64,000 nt of DNA. Origin: Edaphochlamys debaryana. Taxonomy: Eukaryota; Chlorophyta; Chlorophyceae; Chlamydomonadales. The position numbers and the translations under genes were made by a program. The DNA lies in the NCBI GenBank assembly GCA_016858145.1, contig JAEHOE010000008.1:620001-684000 (forward strand), read 5' to 3'. How positions within the stretch are numbered: position 1 is the stretch's first letter; each line of letters starts with the position of its first letter. The notes below the pieces were generated by a model, which saw nothing but the letters and a program-made list of their open reading frames with translations, had not been told where the DNA came from and did not search any database. Below, piece by piece: positions 35,738 to 46,800 of the stretch.

Positions 35738-37670
35738 ATGGCCTCGCGCTGGCTGCGGACCCTCCTCCTCCTCGCCATCCTACTCCTGGGACGCCCCCTG
35801 GCAGTGCTTCCCCTCGGCACCGACGGAGGTGCCACGAGCAGCGACGAGAAGGGCGAGGCCTTGGCAGCGCGGCTGCGGCGCCTCTTGGACGGTGTGAGGT
35901 GCGAGCGCAGCGGCAAGGGGCCCACGCCCAGCCCACGCCTTGACATCGGCAAAGCCAGCTGGAGCTGAGGACCGCTTCTTGCATTGCCCCACTTGTGACC
36001 TTGCCAAGTCTGTACGGCATGTACACAGCACCGCACTGCCGTACCGCAGGGACGTGGGCCAGCAGCTGCGCTCCACGGGGGGCGCCTGGCTGGCGGCCCG
36101 GGCCGACGCCCTGGACGCGGCGGCCTCCGAGGGGGAGTTCCGGGGGCCGCTGGCGTTCGCGGGGCAGCGGCTGCGGGAGGAGCTGCGGCAGCGCTGCAGC
36201 AAGCCCTCCTTCACGCCGCCCACGGACCGCCCGGCCACGGTTGCGGGTGCGGGGGCCTGGGCGGTGGGGAGCTGGGCGAGAAAACCTCATGCACTCACAA
36301 GAATCTGGTATAGCCGGCGCTTCAGCGCAGCATGCATAATGTTACAGTACGGGCGCCTTGCCGCTAACGCGCTTTCCCTGTACCCCGACCTGGGCCCCAG
36401 GCCCCGGCGTGTCCCTGGCCCTGACCACGGGCGGCTGCCGCCTGACGCGCACCGCCACGGGCGTGCGTCGAGACCTGGTGCTGGCCTGCACGGACCCGGG
36501 GGAGACGGTCACGGTCACCCAGCCCCGCTACACGGCCGCCTACACCACCGGCGGAACCTTCCGTGGCGCGGTGGGTGGGTGGGTGGGTGCCTCTCCCCCT
36601 CGTCCGCAAGCGTGGCATCCCTGCATCCGCCTGACAGATCCACTTTCTCGTGCCTTCCCTCCCACTCCGCTGCCTTCGCCCCGAAGGAGTGCAAGGTGGA
36701 CTTCCAGTATGGCCCCGCCGCCAGCCTCAGCATTGACCTGTGGGTCCCGGGCCTCACGCCCCGGGACGTGGCGGAGGCATGGGCGCAGCGACTGCAGCGC
36801 TGGCAGGCGCAGGCGCAGAAACGGCGGGACGCGGCGGCGGCAGCAGGGAGCGACGCTGAGACGGCCGGCGGCGGCTGGGCTGGGCGTGCTGGTGGGGGCG
36901 GCTGGGCGCCGAGAGGAGGCGACCTCGGGGCTCTGCGCGCGATGAACGGGGCCATGGCGGCGGCGCTGCGGGCAGCCCTTGAGCGGTGAGGCATGCGATG
37001 TGCATCTAGCTTGCACGGCTGCACTACCGGTACCGCCGCCCGAGACCCCCATCGTCGCTTCCCTATCACTCACACTCTGGCGCCTCCCAGGAACGGCGGC
37101 CCCCTGCGCAAGGCGCTCGCGGCCTGGAGCCAGGCCAACGGACCCGGGGGCGGCACTACCGCCGCCCCTTCGACTTCCGCCGCCGCCGCCGCCCTGCGAT
37201 CCGCGCTGGCGGGCTTGCTGGCGGACCTGGACCTCAGGGGGCAGCCAGCAACGGAGCGCTTCCTCTCGCAGCTGCAGTCTGCCCCTGACCCTAGCAGCGA
37301 GGGAGCGGGAGCCAAGGGCGGCTGGGAGAGGGTGTTCGGGCCACCGAGGGGCTGGGCTGCGGCGGGGGATGGCGGTGAGGTTGATGCGGCTGGAGGGTGG
37401 GGGCCGTGGGAGGGCGCTGCGAATGTGAGTGACGTGTTCGAGAAAGTGGGGCGGGCGGGGCTGCGGAGGATGGGCGCGGCGGGGCTCGGTGGGGACGCTC
37501 TGCGAGTTGGCGTGGAGGGGGCGGTTGGCGCCGACGCGGCCGCAGAGAGCGACGGCCAGGCGGGCTTGGTGGAGGAGGGTGTGTGCTCGGGCGAGGGGAG
37601 CGGCGTGATGCGGGGCCTGGCGGCAGAGGTGGAGCGCCTGCTGCGGCTGGCGGGCATGAAGCAGGAGTGA
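35738..37670 (+). CDS. Predicted secreted/lumenal protein of unknown function
   Basis: Exons 35738-35898, 36050-36246, 36401-36570, 36687-36985, 37091-37670; in phase, 468 residues. Exon 4 uses an AAG acceptor. Residues 1-25 (MASRWLRTLLLLAILLLG...) are a clear signal peptide or signal anchor. A segment with paired Cys and beta-strand-like text follows (LTTGGCRLTRTATG, LACTDPG, YTTGGTFRGA, ECKVDFQYGP, LSIDLWVPG), then helices (PRDVAEAWAQRLQRWQAQ, LRKALAAWSQ, LRSALAGLLADL) and an Ala/Gly-rich C-terminus ending in an amphipathic helix. I recognise no family. It might be an ER/extracellular lipid-binding or assembly factor, but this is only a guess from the signal peptide and the beta-then-helix order. 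Confidence 0.72.
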
Positions 37671-38344
37671 GACTTGCAGACTGAGGAGGCTGGTGCGACG
37701 GAGCCCACCGGTGGAGCAGTACGCAGATATGTATGGCTAGCGGGGTGAGTGTGTCGAGGTATGCGGGAGGTGAGGTCAAGGGACGGCGTCTGGCGTTGCC
37801 TTACAAGGACAGCACTCAAGACCGCGGCCGCCAAGCTGCCATGCAGGCAGGCCAGGCACCAACTGCGGTGGTGGCCATGGCCATGTTGAGCCCCCCCAAA
37901 TGGCACACTGTACAGTCCCCACACTCAGCTCAAAAGCAATGCAACATTCCCCTCACACGCTTGTCTCTTCAGCTTGGTCCGTCAGGACACCCCGCATACA
38001 AACCCGTAGCCACTCCTCTCAGTACACGCTTGCCCTCAACACCCTCATGCTTGCGTAGCCCTGCCCAATGCTTGGAAGCACCGAGTGTGCCCAGCCGCCC
38101 TGCTCGTCCTACCCCAAAAGGTATGGAGAGCGCACCATAGTACCCGCGTTGGATGCACATTGCCGCCTCACCTCCTACAACGTTCCTGGCCGCCCCCTTG
38201 CCCGTTCGTTCACACCGCCAGCCTACCGGATCCCAACGCTCCACACCCCACAAGTACGGTGCCCCTGACCGTCCCATACACATTGGTGCTTGCTTGCCGC
38301 CTCGCCGCCTGTGCCCTCCACGACACGCCAAGCCCATAAGCCCC
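37671..38344. other. Convergent 3' flanks (secreted protein / cysteine desulfurase)
   Basis: About 670 bases between two tail-to-tail genes, presumably long 3' UTRs. No repeat or gene is visible. Confidence 0.5.
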
Positions 38345-40566
38345 CTACACGCCGACGCTGGCTCCCACGGTGCTGGCGCCGGCACCGGTGCCGTTGACCT
38401 CGTCGAAGAACTTGATGGTGTCCACCAGCGCCTCCACCAGCGTGTCCACCTCGGCCTCCGTGTTGTAGATGTAGGCGGAGGCGCGCGCAGAGGCGGGCAC
38501 GCCCAGCTCGCGGTGGAGCGGCTGCGATGGGGGACAAGCGGGGAGGGAGGAGGGGAATTCAGAAGGCGGTGGTTGGGGAGTCTGGTGTGCGCGGTCAAGG
38601 GTACCGTACGCTGTCACGATCCTGCTCACCCGCACTGAGCCCGGGCCAAGCAACCACGGCGTGGCAGAGCCCATCCCGTCGCGTCCTTTTCCCCATCCCT
38701 GCTTCAGCAAAGCAAACCCGGTACGCACCTGTGCGCAGTGGTGGCCGCTGCGCACCGCTATCCCCGACATGTCCAGCAGCGTGGACACGTCCGTGGCGTG
38801 GAGCCCGTCCACGTTGAAGGCCACCAGGCTGGCGCGGCCGCGGGGCGCGCTGGGGTGCGGGCCGTACGCCCGCACGCGCGGCGAGGCCTTAGTCAGCCGC
38901 TCGTACAGGTACGTCCCGATCTCGGTCTCAAAATCGTGCACTCGGTCCATGCCCAGCCCACGCAGCCACTCGGCGGCCGCGCCCATGCCGATGGTCTCGG
39001 CAATGGCGGGGGTGCCCGCCTCGAAGCGCCCGGGAGGGGGCGCGAAGGTGGAGTGGTCTAGGAACACGTCCTGGATCATCTCACCGCCGCCCATCCATGG
39101 GCCCATCTCCTCGAGCAGGTCGTAGCGGCCCCACAGGAACCCCACGCCCGACGGCCCGCAGAACTTGTGCGACGAGGCCACGATCCAGTCCGCGCCCAGC
39201 GTGGACACGTCAACCGGCATGTGCGGGACCGACTGGCAGCAGTCGAGCAGCAGCTTGGCGCCCACGGACTTGGCCATCTCGGCCACGTAGGCCGTGTCGA
39301 GCACGCAGCCCAGCACGTTGGAGACGTGCACCAGCGACACGAGGCGCGTGCGCGGGGAGAGCATGGATCGGAAGTGGTCCATGTCCAGCTGCGTCTTGTC
39401 GGCCGTGAGCTTCACGTGCTTGAGCACGCAGCCCGTGCGAATGGCCAGCAGCTGCCAGGGGACCAGGTTGGCGTGGTGCTCCGCCACCGAGAGAATGATC
39501 TGGGTCGGGTGGGTCGGGTGGGTGACATGGGGGCAAGGTGAGGGAGAGGGGACAGAGGGAGGAGCGACAGAGATGGCTGGGTCTTGCCAGGTGCGGGGCC
39601 AATCATGGCGCGGGTGGAAAGGCCCATAGCTCAAGGCCCTGCTTGCCTGCCAATCCCTAACCCTAGGCCTCTTCCCGGCTGCTTGGCCTTGCAGGCGCCC
39701 TCCCGGCGGCCTCGATCGGCAGACCCACCTCATCGCCCTGGCGGAGGTTGGCCGGGCCCCAGGTGTTGGCCACCAGGTTGATCGCCTCCGTGGCGTTGCG
39801 GGTGATGACCACCTCGCGGCAGTTGGTGGCACCGATGAACCCCGCAACCTTTGCGCGGGCATCCTCGTACTTCTGTGTAGCGCGGGCCGACAGCGCGTGC
39901 ACGCCGCGGTGGACATTGGAGTTGTACTCCGAGTAGCACTCCGACAGCGCGTCCAGTACAACCCTAGGCTTCTGGCTAGTGGCTGCGTTGTCGAGGTAAA
40001 CCAGCGGGCGGCCGTTGACCTCCTGGTTGAGGATGGGGAACTGGGGCCGCAATGCAGCGCCTAGGGGCTGTGCGGAGAGCGGTGGGGGCGGGGCCGGCGC
40101 GACCACGTCCTTGGCCTGCGGGTTTGGCACGAGGGACGGGTGGGAACGGTAAGATTCAAGGTCAAGAAACGGAGAGCTTGCTTTGCGATGGCGCGATGGG
40201 GGGGGGTCAATGTGCTGGCTTGCGCCACGAGGTCTTGCGCCACGAGGCCTTGCATGCGTCAAGGTTTGGCCTCGCCGGCCGGCAAGATGCCCAGCCCCGC
40301 GATCACCCAATTGGAGCATCACGGCCCCACGCGTAAGTAGGGCGTCCCAAGGCAAGCAGCTGCAAGGTCGCGTTGGAAGCCGAAGGCGAAGCCTCGCACA
40401 TCGCCGGCACGCCCCGACAGCTACTTACGATTGCGGATGCACGGCGTAGCCCACAGACGTCCTGGGTACGAAGAAGGCTGGTCATTGCTGACGAGAGCGC
40501 AGAAGTGCGGCCAGAGGTGGATGCAGTCGGGAGGTGCGTGTTCGCTAGGGTCCTCATGCTTGCCAT
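38345..40566 (-). CDS. NFS2: Plastid cysteine desulfurase (SufS / NFS2)
   Basis: Exons 40566-40429, 40115-39729, 39499-38729, 38521-38345; in phase, 490 residues. It is a group II PLP aminotransferase-fold desulfurase: [11 protein letters not shown] start, [35 protein letters not shown] lysine in [10 protein letters not shown] (Lys about 287) and the persulfide-carrying cysteine in RSGHHCAQP (Cys about 430). It takes sulfur from cysteine for plastid Fe-S cluster assembly with SufE. The first 46 residues (exon 1) are rich in Ser/Thr/Arg and basic, as expected for a chloroplast transit peptide, and join the mature part by a separate exon. The SufS-type RxGHHCAQ, rather than the mitochondrial NFS1 pattern, supports the plastid form. 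Confidence 0.93.
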
Positions 40567-40876
40567 GGTGTCGGGGTCGATGTGATTTTATATCAGGGGC
40601 CCGTGGGGGGGACCAGCGAACTAGCCGACGCTCGACGGGCCCACGATGTCAAGGCCTAGATGGGCCGATTGGGCCCCCGCTCGCCGAGAAGGCGGACTCG
40701 TTGCACGCACGAAGCCGACTACACGCTCGATACGCGCTAGCACCGCACCCCACGCACCCCGCGAGCGTCACGTTTGCGACGCTTCTGAACCGGCCCATCC
40801 ATCAGCTTCGGCCACGACAGCTCTCGGCGGACAGCCGCTGGAAACCTGCTGTGCTAGTGGTTAGCTTGCTTTAGCG
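40567..40876. promoter_or_regulatory. 310-bp divergent promoter (cysteine desulfurase / holocytochrome c synthase)
   Basis: The two start codons lie 310 bases apart in opposite directions, so both promoters and 5' UTRs must share this stretch. I see no clear TATA box. Confidence 0.6.
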
Positions 40877-42572
40877 ATGGGCAACCAACAGAGCGCTGCT
40901 CCGCCGCCCAGCGGTGCTTCGGCACCCCAGGCGCCTTGTGCCGCTGGAGCTCAGGCTCAGTCCCCACCAGAGTCTTGTCCGGTGAACCCCAAGTATAAGA
41001 ACCCGGCGGTCTACAACGTGTATGGCCAGCGCCTCAACGACCCCAATGCCCCCGCGCCGATGAATCCTTTCTCGACGATTCAAGGCGCTGACGTGCTAGA
41101 CCCGAAGAACAACATGCCCCTGGAGCCAAACCAGCTGCCGTGCCCGGGGCAGCGGAAGCCGCTGTCAACGGAGCGTGTGCCGTCCAACATCCCGAAGGGG
41201 GGCACGGAGAGCACGTGGTTGTTCCCCTCGCCGCAGATGGTCTTCAACGGTGGGTCGCGCGGCGACGGGGGCTGAGAGGGGCACAGGGGGCAGGGAAGAC
41301 GCTCTTGCAACAGCAAATGGGGGCCTCCCGTTCCTCTCTTCCAACCCGCCACCTGGTTGGGGCGCTCGGACGCCGGGGCACTGACTTCCTCGCTGTTTGC
41401 CCGTCCCCAATCCTGCCCACCTCAGCCCTCAGACGGAAAGGCAAGGGCGAGGATGTGACTGAGGACGACATGGAGGGCTTCATCGCTGCACACAATAGTG
41501 CGTCGGGGCGGACTGGACACGCCGGGTCTGGTCTAGAGCTGGGAAGCCCGGGGACTGGCGCCAGGCCCACCACATGATGCGAGGCCACACGTCTGGAGGG
41601 GCGCATTGGCAAGGGCCTGCTACGTGGCCCCATCGCTGGATGTCTGACTGGGCAAGAGTGCCATCGTCGAGGGGTCCAGCTCATGCCGTGTCGCATGGTG
41701 GCTCCCTCGACAGCCCTTCACCCGCCCACCTCCCTCCTTTCAGGCATGAACGAGGCGACCTGGCACCGGGTGATGCAGTGGGAGACGCTACACCGGACGG
41801 AGTGCGACGCGCCCACGCTACTGCGCTTCCAGGGGAAGCCCCACGACCTCAGGTGCGCACATGTGACCGGTGCTGGGCCCGTGGGACAGGCGGCCCATCA
41901 CAGGCCTTGGTGCCAGCCCCCGGGCTTGGCAGTGGGTTACAGATTGTGGGCTGGCGACAGCGGTACGGCTCAAGGGCCGTAATTTCCGAGCTGACGTGGC
42001 TTGCTGGCCTCCACCCCCTTCGTGCCCTCCCCCAGCCCCCTGGCCTGGGTTCGCAACCTGCTGGGCGGCCCCGAGCCCTTTGACCGCCACGACTGGATCA
42101 TCGACCGCTGCGGCAAGGAGGTGCGCTACGTCATCGACTTCTACTTCTACGACGACAAGGCGGGCACGCCGGGGGTGAGCCGAGGGGGAAGGGGTGGGGC
42201 CGCGCCGGGGTGGAGCGGGGTACGTCGGGCGGGGAGATGGCAAGCGGGCCACTGGGCGGGATTGTGGGCGCCGGTCGGAGGGACCGACGGAGGAAGTTGG
42301 CTGGGGAACTGGGCCAGCACCACTGCCGGGTCAGCGCTCACGCACTCGTTCCTTGCGCTGCGTTGCCCTTCGCGTGGGCCCTCCTGCAGGCGTTCGAGAT
42401 CGTGGCGCGCCCCGCCGTGGACTCTGTGGAGGCGGCCCTGGACCGAGTCAAGATGAACATCTACTTGCGCTTCGCGGAGTGGGGCCTGCCCTGCCCCATC
42501 ACGGGCCAGCCGGGCAGCATCGGCGCGGCGGCGCAGCAGGCGCAGCAGCCCAGCGGAGCCGGCAGCAGCTGA
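40877..42572 (+). CDS. HCCS: Holocytochrome c synthase (cytochrome c heme lyase)
   Basis: Exons 40877-41249, 41426-41497, 41744-41852, 42036-42174, 42390-42572; in phase, 291 residues. The family core is complete: [111 protein letters not shown]. His147 in AAHNSMNE matches the heme-ligating His154 of the human enzyme. A Cys-Pro heme-regulatory motif is present at residues 34-35, after a Pro/Ala-rich start. The enzyme attaches heme to apocytochrome c (and c1) in the mitochondrial intermembrane space. The 310-bp head-to-head spacing to the plastid cysteine desulfurase means both cofactor genes share a promoter region. Confidence 0.95.
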
Positions 42573-42647
42573 GCAGCTGATGCGAGGCCGGGCGGGGGGT
42601 CGGGCGGGGGGTGCACTGGAGAGCGGACTGGGGAAAGGGTACTGCAG

Positions 42648-42833
42648 GAGGGAAGGCACGGGGGGTCGGATGGCATTTGGGTCGACGCAGCAGGGCCATG
42701 TAAGGACGGGGGGCTGGCGTGTGAGGGGCACGCACGCACGAGGGACACGCGCGCACGCGCGAGGCGTGTCGACGAGGGAAGGAGCCAGGGGTCGGAGGGC
42801 ATGTGGGTCGACGCAGTGGGGCAATGTGGGTAG
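42648..42833. repeat. Imperfect direct repeat, about 55 bp, 125 bp apart
   Basis: Copy one (42648-42705) and copy two (42773-42833) share GGGTCGGA(T/G)GGCAT(T/G)TG and GGGTCGACGCAG. Only copy one keeps TGTAA. Confidence 0.75.
42699..42703 (+). promoter_or_regulatory. TGTAA poly(A) signal of HCCS
   Basis: TGTAA is 127 bases after the HCCS stop codon and lies inside the first copy of a duplicated segment (42648-42705). Confidence 0.55.
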
Positions 42834-43879
42834 GCACTGGGGAGCGGTAGGCTGCACTCAAGAGTCGGGGCTCAGGCGTTACGCACATGTCAGCTGAGTA
42901 GGTACAATTAGGCGAACTCGTGACTGCAGGATGGTTAAACTAACATACGGAGAGGCGCGGTGGGCGGTGGCGATGGCAATGGCATGGGCGCCGTGCATGG
43001 ACGTTACGTGGCAAAGTGAGACTGCTGGCTGGGCTGTGGTACTAGCAGCGGCCGGCCTTGCAAGGCCCGCAAATCGGTGGCTGGACTGCCGGTGCCCGGG
43101 GCCAGTAAGGCAGGTTGTGACGGGGTCTCGAGCCCAGGGGCACCTGGGTGCGGAGCTGGCGGGCACCTGGCGGAAGCTACACGCGGCGCAAGTCACCTGT
43201 GAGGGCTGCTGCTGGAGTCGGGGCGCTGTAGGGCGCCATCGCGGGTGCGGCACTTCGCACGGCACGCAGTGCCAGGTGCAAGGCGCTTCCCGATGACCCT
43301 GGGCTTTGAACCAGGTGACCCTGGACAATCAACGTTTGGATTTGTAACGACGGTCCTTGAGCAGCGGCCACAGCGGCCTCCCTTCCCCGTGCGCCTGCCA
43401 GCCGCGGCTGCAGCGTGATGCTAGACACCGCAGTGCCACCTCCCAGCTCTGCCCATCGGCGCGCCCTCCTCGAACAACGCCGATCTCAGCAGCGAAACAA
43501 CCACACGCCCTGTGCAGGGTTCGTAGGAGCGCCAAGTCGGGGCACGGCGCTGAGGCCTGCACTGGGCGCGAGCGCCTCAGCCGCGTGCCCGGGCAGCCCG
43601 TCCCAAGCATCATCCTCCGTTGCCTCATTCCGAGCTTTGATGCAACCGTGAAATGCATCCTGCGGCGCGGCTGCTGGAGCATCGGAACCCGACCTCCCTG
43701 CCGCCGAGCACACGGCCATGACGGCCACGAAGCACGTGCTCCAATGCCCGCGCTGTAGCACATGTGCCGCACATGTAGCATGCAGTTTAGCATGCCGACG
43801 CAAGAGCATGCCCTGTGCCTCATGTAGTATTGCTACAGCACGCCGCCGTGTAACCGTAGCACGTGTAGCGGTGCACGCG

Positions 43880-46800
43880 CTAGAGCATGCCCTGCCGGAT
43901 GGCCTCCAGGCGGCCGCTGCGCTCAAAGGCCACCCGCAGGGAAGCGATGAAGTTGAGCATCTCGCCGCGGCCCAGGCCCTGCGTGCGGGGCGCGAGGGGG
44001 AGGAGAGGCGGGGGCCTGGGCTGAGCGGGAGTGGATGCAAGCAGAGGGCAAGCTACGTACCCCTCGTGCATCGGTGCTAGCATGCGGAAAAGCAGGCATG
44101 CCGGGGGATGCGGCTAGGCAGGTGCGCGGGTCTGGGGGACCCAAGGTCGATGACAAGTGGGTGGGTGGGTGGTTAAGCTAGCCAACGACGGCATGCGTGG
44201 GGAGGGCCACCACTGCTTGCCTTGGCCGCGGAGGTGAGGATGGAGGGCGGCAGGAAGGCCAGGTCCTCCAGCAGGCCCCGCTTGAAGGCGGTGACGTGCG
44301 AGTCGCGCGTGGCGGCGGTGAGGCCCTTGCGCCGCTTGTCCGCCTTGGTGAACACCTGGGGAGGGTGGTGTGGCAGGTGGGAGGACGGGTGGGATGAGGG
44401 GCAAGGGGTCCACACAGTACCCTCACGTGCCAGCTGCCCCACAAGTGCAGCGCCTCTCCCCCAACATGCTCCGCCACGCTCTGCACGTGCATCACACAGG
44501 CAAGGGACCAGCTCCCGCTCACCAGCGTGAAGGGCACCTCGTTGTCCGTCAGCCAGTTGGCGTAGTCCAGGTCGATTTTCTGCGGATAGAGGGTGGTGGT
44601 GGGGAAGATATTGAGGGCACACGCCTTGACCGCCTGCTGGGACCCTTGCCTTTTGCCCTTGACTGCTCTCCACCTGTCATCCCCTACCTCCTGCCCTCAC
44701 CACTGCCTGCCTCCTGCCCTGCCCTCCCCTTCACTTGGTAGCATACCGTAGCTGCGCACCTGCGGCGGGATCGACGCGTCCACCAGCAGGAACACCATGG
44801 CCAGGCTGGGCCGCCCCTTGAAGTACTCCCGAGTGAACGCCTCGAACTGCAGCCGGCCCTGCTGGCCCACCTGAGGGGCGGAACACGGAGGTGGTTGGGG
44901 AAAGCCGGTTGGAGAGGCGTCTTAAGGGGTGAGTAGGTGTGCTCCGAAGAAGAGCCGAAGCGCGGTCACCGTGGGGCAAGCGCGCGCGCCAGGGGCAGGT
45001 GGCGTGGGCCATCATGGACTAAGCCGCTGCCCGAGGCTGGACTGCGCGCTAGGACTAGTGCAGCTGGGTAAGACGCGGCGAGACTGCCCGACCGCCAGCA
45101 AAGACTAGGTGGAGCACAGAACGGGAAGAGCAGGGAGCAGGGGGAGACGGCGGCGGGGGAGGCTGGCGGCGGCGGCTGGCCACCCGTTTCGGTCCACGCG
45201 CGGCCGGCACACGGCGGGGCAGCGTGCGCGCAGCGGGTGGCCAAGGCGGCCGCGGAGGCCGCGGAGGCCAAGGCGCTGCCCGACCGCCACTGCTATTGGT
45301 GCCAGAGCGCCCTAACCGCATGCTGCTGCCCGCCTCCGTCAGCGCGGCCGGCCCAAGCACCAGCGCCAGCGGCGGCGGCGGCGTTGACGCCCGGTCCGCC
45401 GTGGTGTGCGGGTGCTGCCTCAACATGCTGCTGCGCGCGCACCCCGAGGGGCTCACGCCCGAGCTGTGCAGCTCGCGCCCGGCGTTGGCGGCGTGGCCGG
45501 CGGCCGGGGACCGCGCGGTGCTGGGCTGCGGCGGCGCGGAGGGGTGCGGCGGCTGCACGACGGCGGGCGCACCCTGCCTCAGGACGGCGCGGCGCACCGG
45601 CGACCGCGGCTTCAGGCAGGGCGGCGGGAGCAAGGCCTCGCACCGGCACCTGCTCCAGCGCAAGCGCGCGCGGCAGGGGCAGGTGGCGGCGGCGGCGGCA
45701 GCGGGGGCGCAGGCCGAGCCGGCTGAGCAGGCTGCGGCGGGGGAGGGCTAGGTGGATCGGAAGGCAGGCCGAAGGTGGCACCGTCGGCGGCTAGTGCGGC
45801 TACCGCCCCCTGGACGTGCCGCTGGTGATCCGCAGGGAGGACGGCAACCCCATGCACCAGGACTACCTGACTGGCTGGGAGGCCTACCTGACGGTGAGGG
45901 GCTGTTGGGGCGGCTACGGGACAGTTTGGGGAGGCAGGCGGGTGCGAGGTGCAGAACGCAGAAGGCACAGGAGGACGCGGGCTGACGGCTAAGACGGGAG
46001 GAGGGGCACTGGACTACTAGGTGCTAGGACTAGTGCAGCAGGAGGACTGAGGCTTAGAGGACTGAGGCTTAGAGGCCTGAGGCGGAGAGGCTGACGGCTA
46101 AGACGCTAGGTGCTAGGACTGGGTGTGCTGCCCGGACTAGTGCAGCTGGGCGGCAGCGAGGACATGGGGGAGGCGGCGGCGGCGGCAGCGGGGATATGGC
46201 GGTGCAGGCTACAGCTAGTGCAGTGGTGTAGGTAGCGCAGGGACCACGGCTAAGCGTCTGCGAGACCCCATTTCGCCATTCGGACGTACCTTAGCGAACC
46301 CGTAGCCGGGTAGGTCCACCAGGTACCAGGAGTTGTTAATAATGAAGTGGTTGATGCACTTGGTCTTGCCTGAGGAGTCAGAGAACAGGCGCGGGTGCGT
46401 TGAACAAAGCAAGGGAATGGCGGGCAGAAGACAGGAACACCACAGAGCCCACCGGAGGCTCCAAGGCCCCATCCCACGCGCCTCAGCACGACCGCAGCCC
46501 ACCTACCCATCCGCCCAACGCCCGGCCGCCCACCCACCCGGCTCCTTGGACACCAGCGCCAGGTCCCTCCGGCTGGTGAGCATGTTGATGAGCGAGGACT
46601 TGCCCACGTTGCTGCGGCCGATGACCGCGAACTCGGGGTAGCGGGGGGGCGGGCAGTCCTTGACGGTCACGCAGCTCTGGGGGGCAGTGGGGAGGGGCAG
46701 TGGCGGGGGAGGACAGACGGTGCGTCAGGGGCGGTAAAGGGCAATCCGGTTACATGCTACCACCGAGGCAGTCGCGGAGGCCGTGAGCTGTTCCCAAGCC

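Larger units (their letters stand above)
42573..43879. other. 1.3-kb stretch between HCCS and EngB 3' ends
   Basis: Holds the HCCS 3' UTR, the direct repeat above and, near 43.75-43.90 kb, a cluster of short words (TGTAGC, GCATGC, AGAGCATGCCCTG twice, the second copy spanning the EngB stop codon). A 121-codon open frame at 42931 has no support as a gene. Confidence 0.5.

Noticed and set aside
39654..39668. CCCTAACCCTA, telomere-like
   Set aside because: Only two units, inside a cysteine desulfurase intron, and not the TTTTAGGG type expected in these algae.
42931..43296. 121-codon intronless open frame
   Set aside because: No recognisable motif, no coding-like neighbours, and it lies in a repeat-containing 3' flank.
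43260..43330. Possible tRNA (TTTGAACC with flanking inverted words)
   Set aside because: No acceptor, D-arm or anticodon arm can be placed around it.
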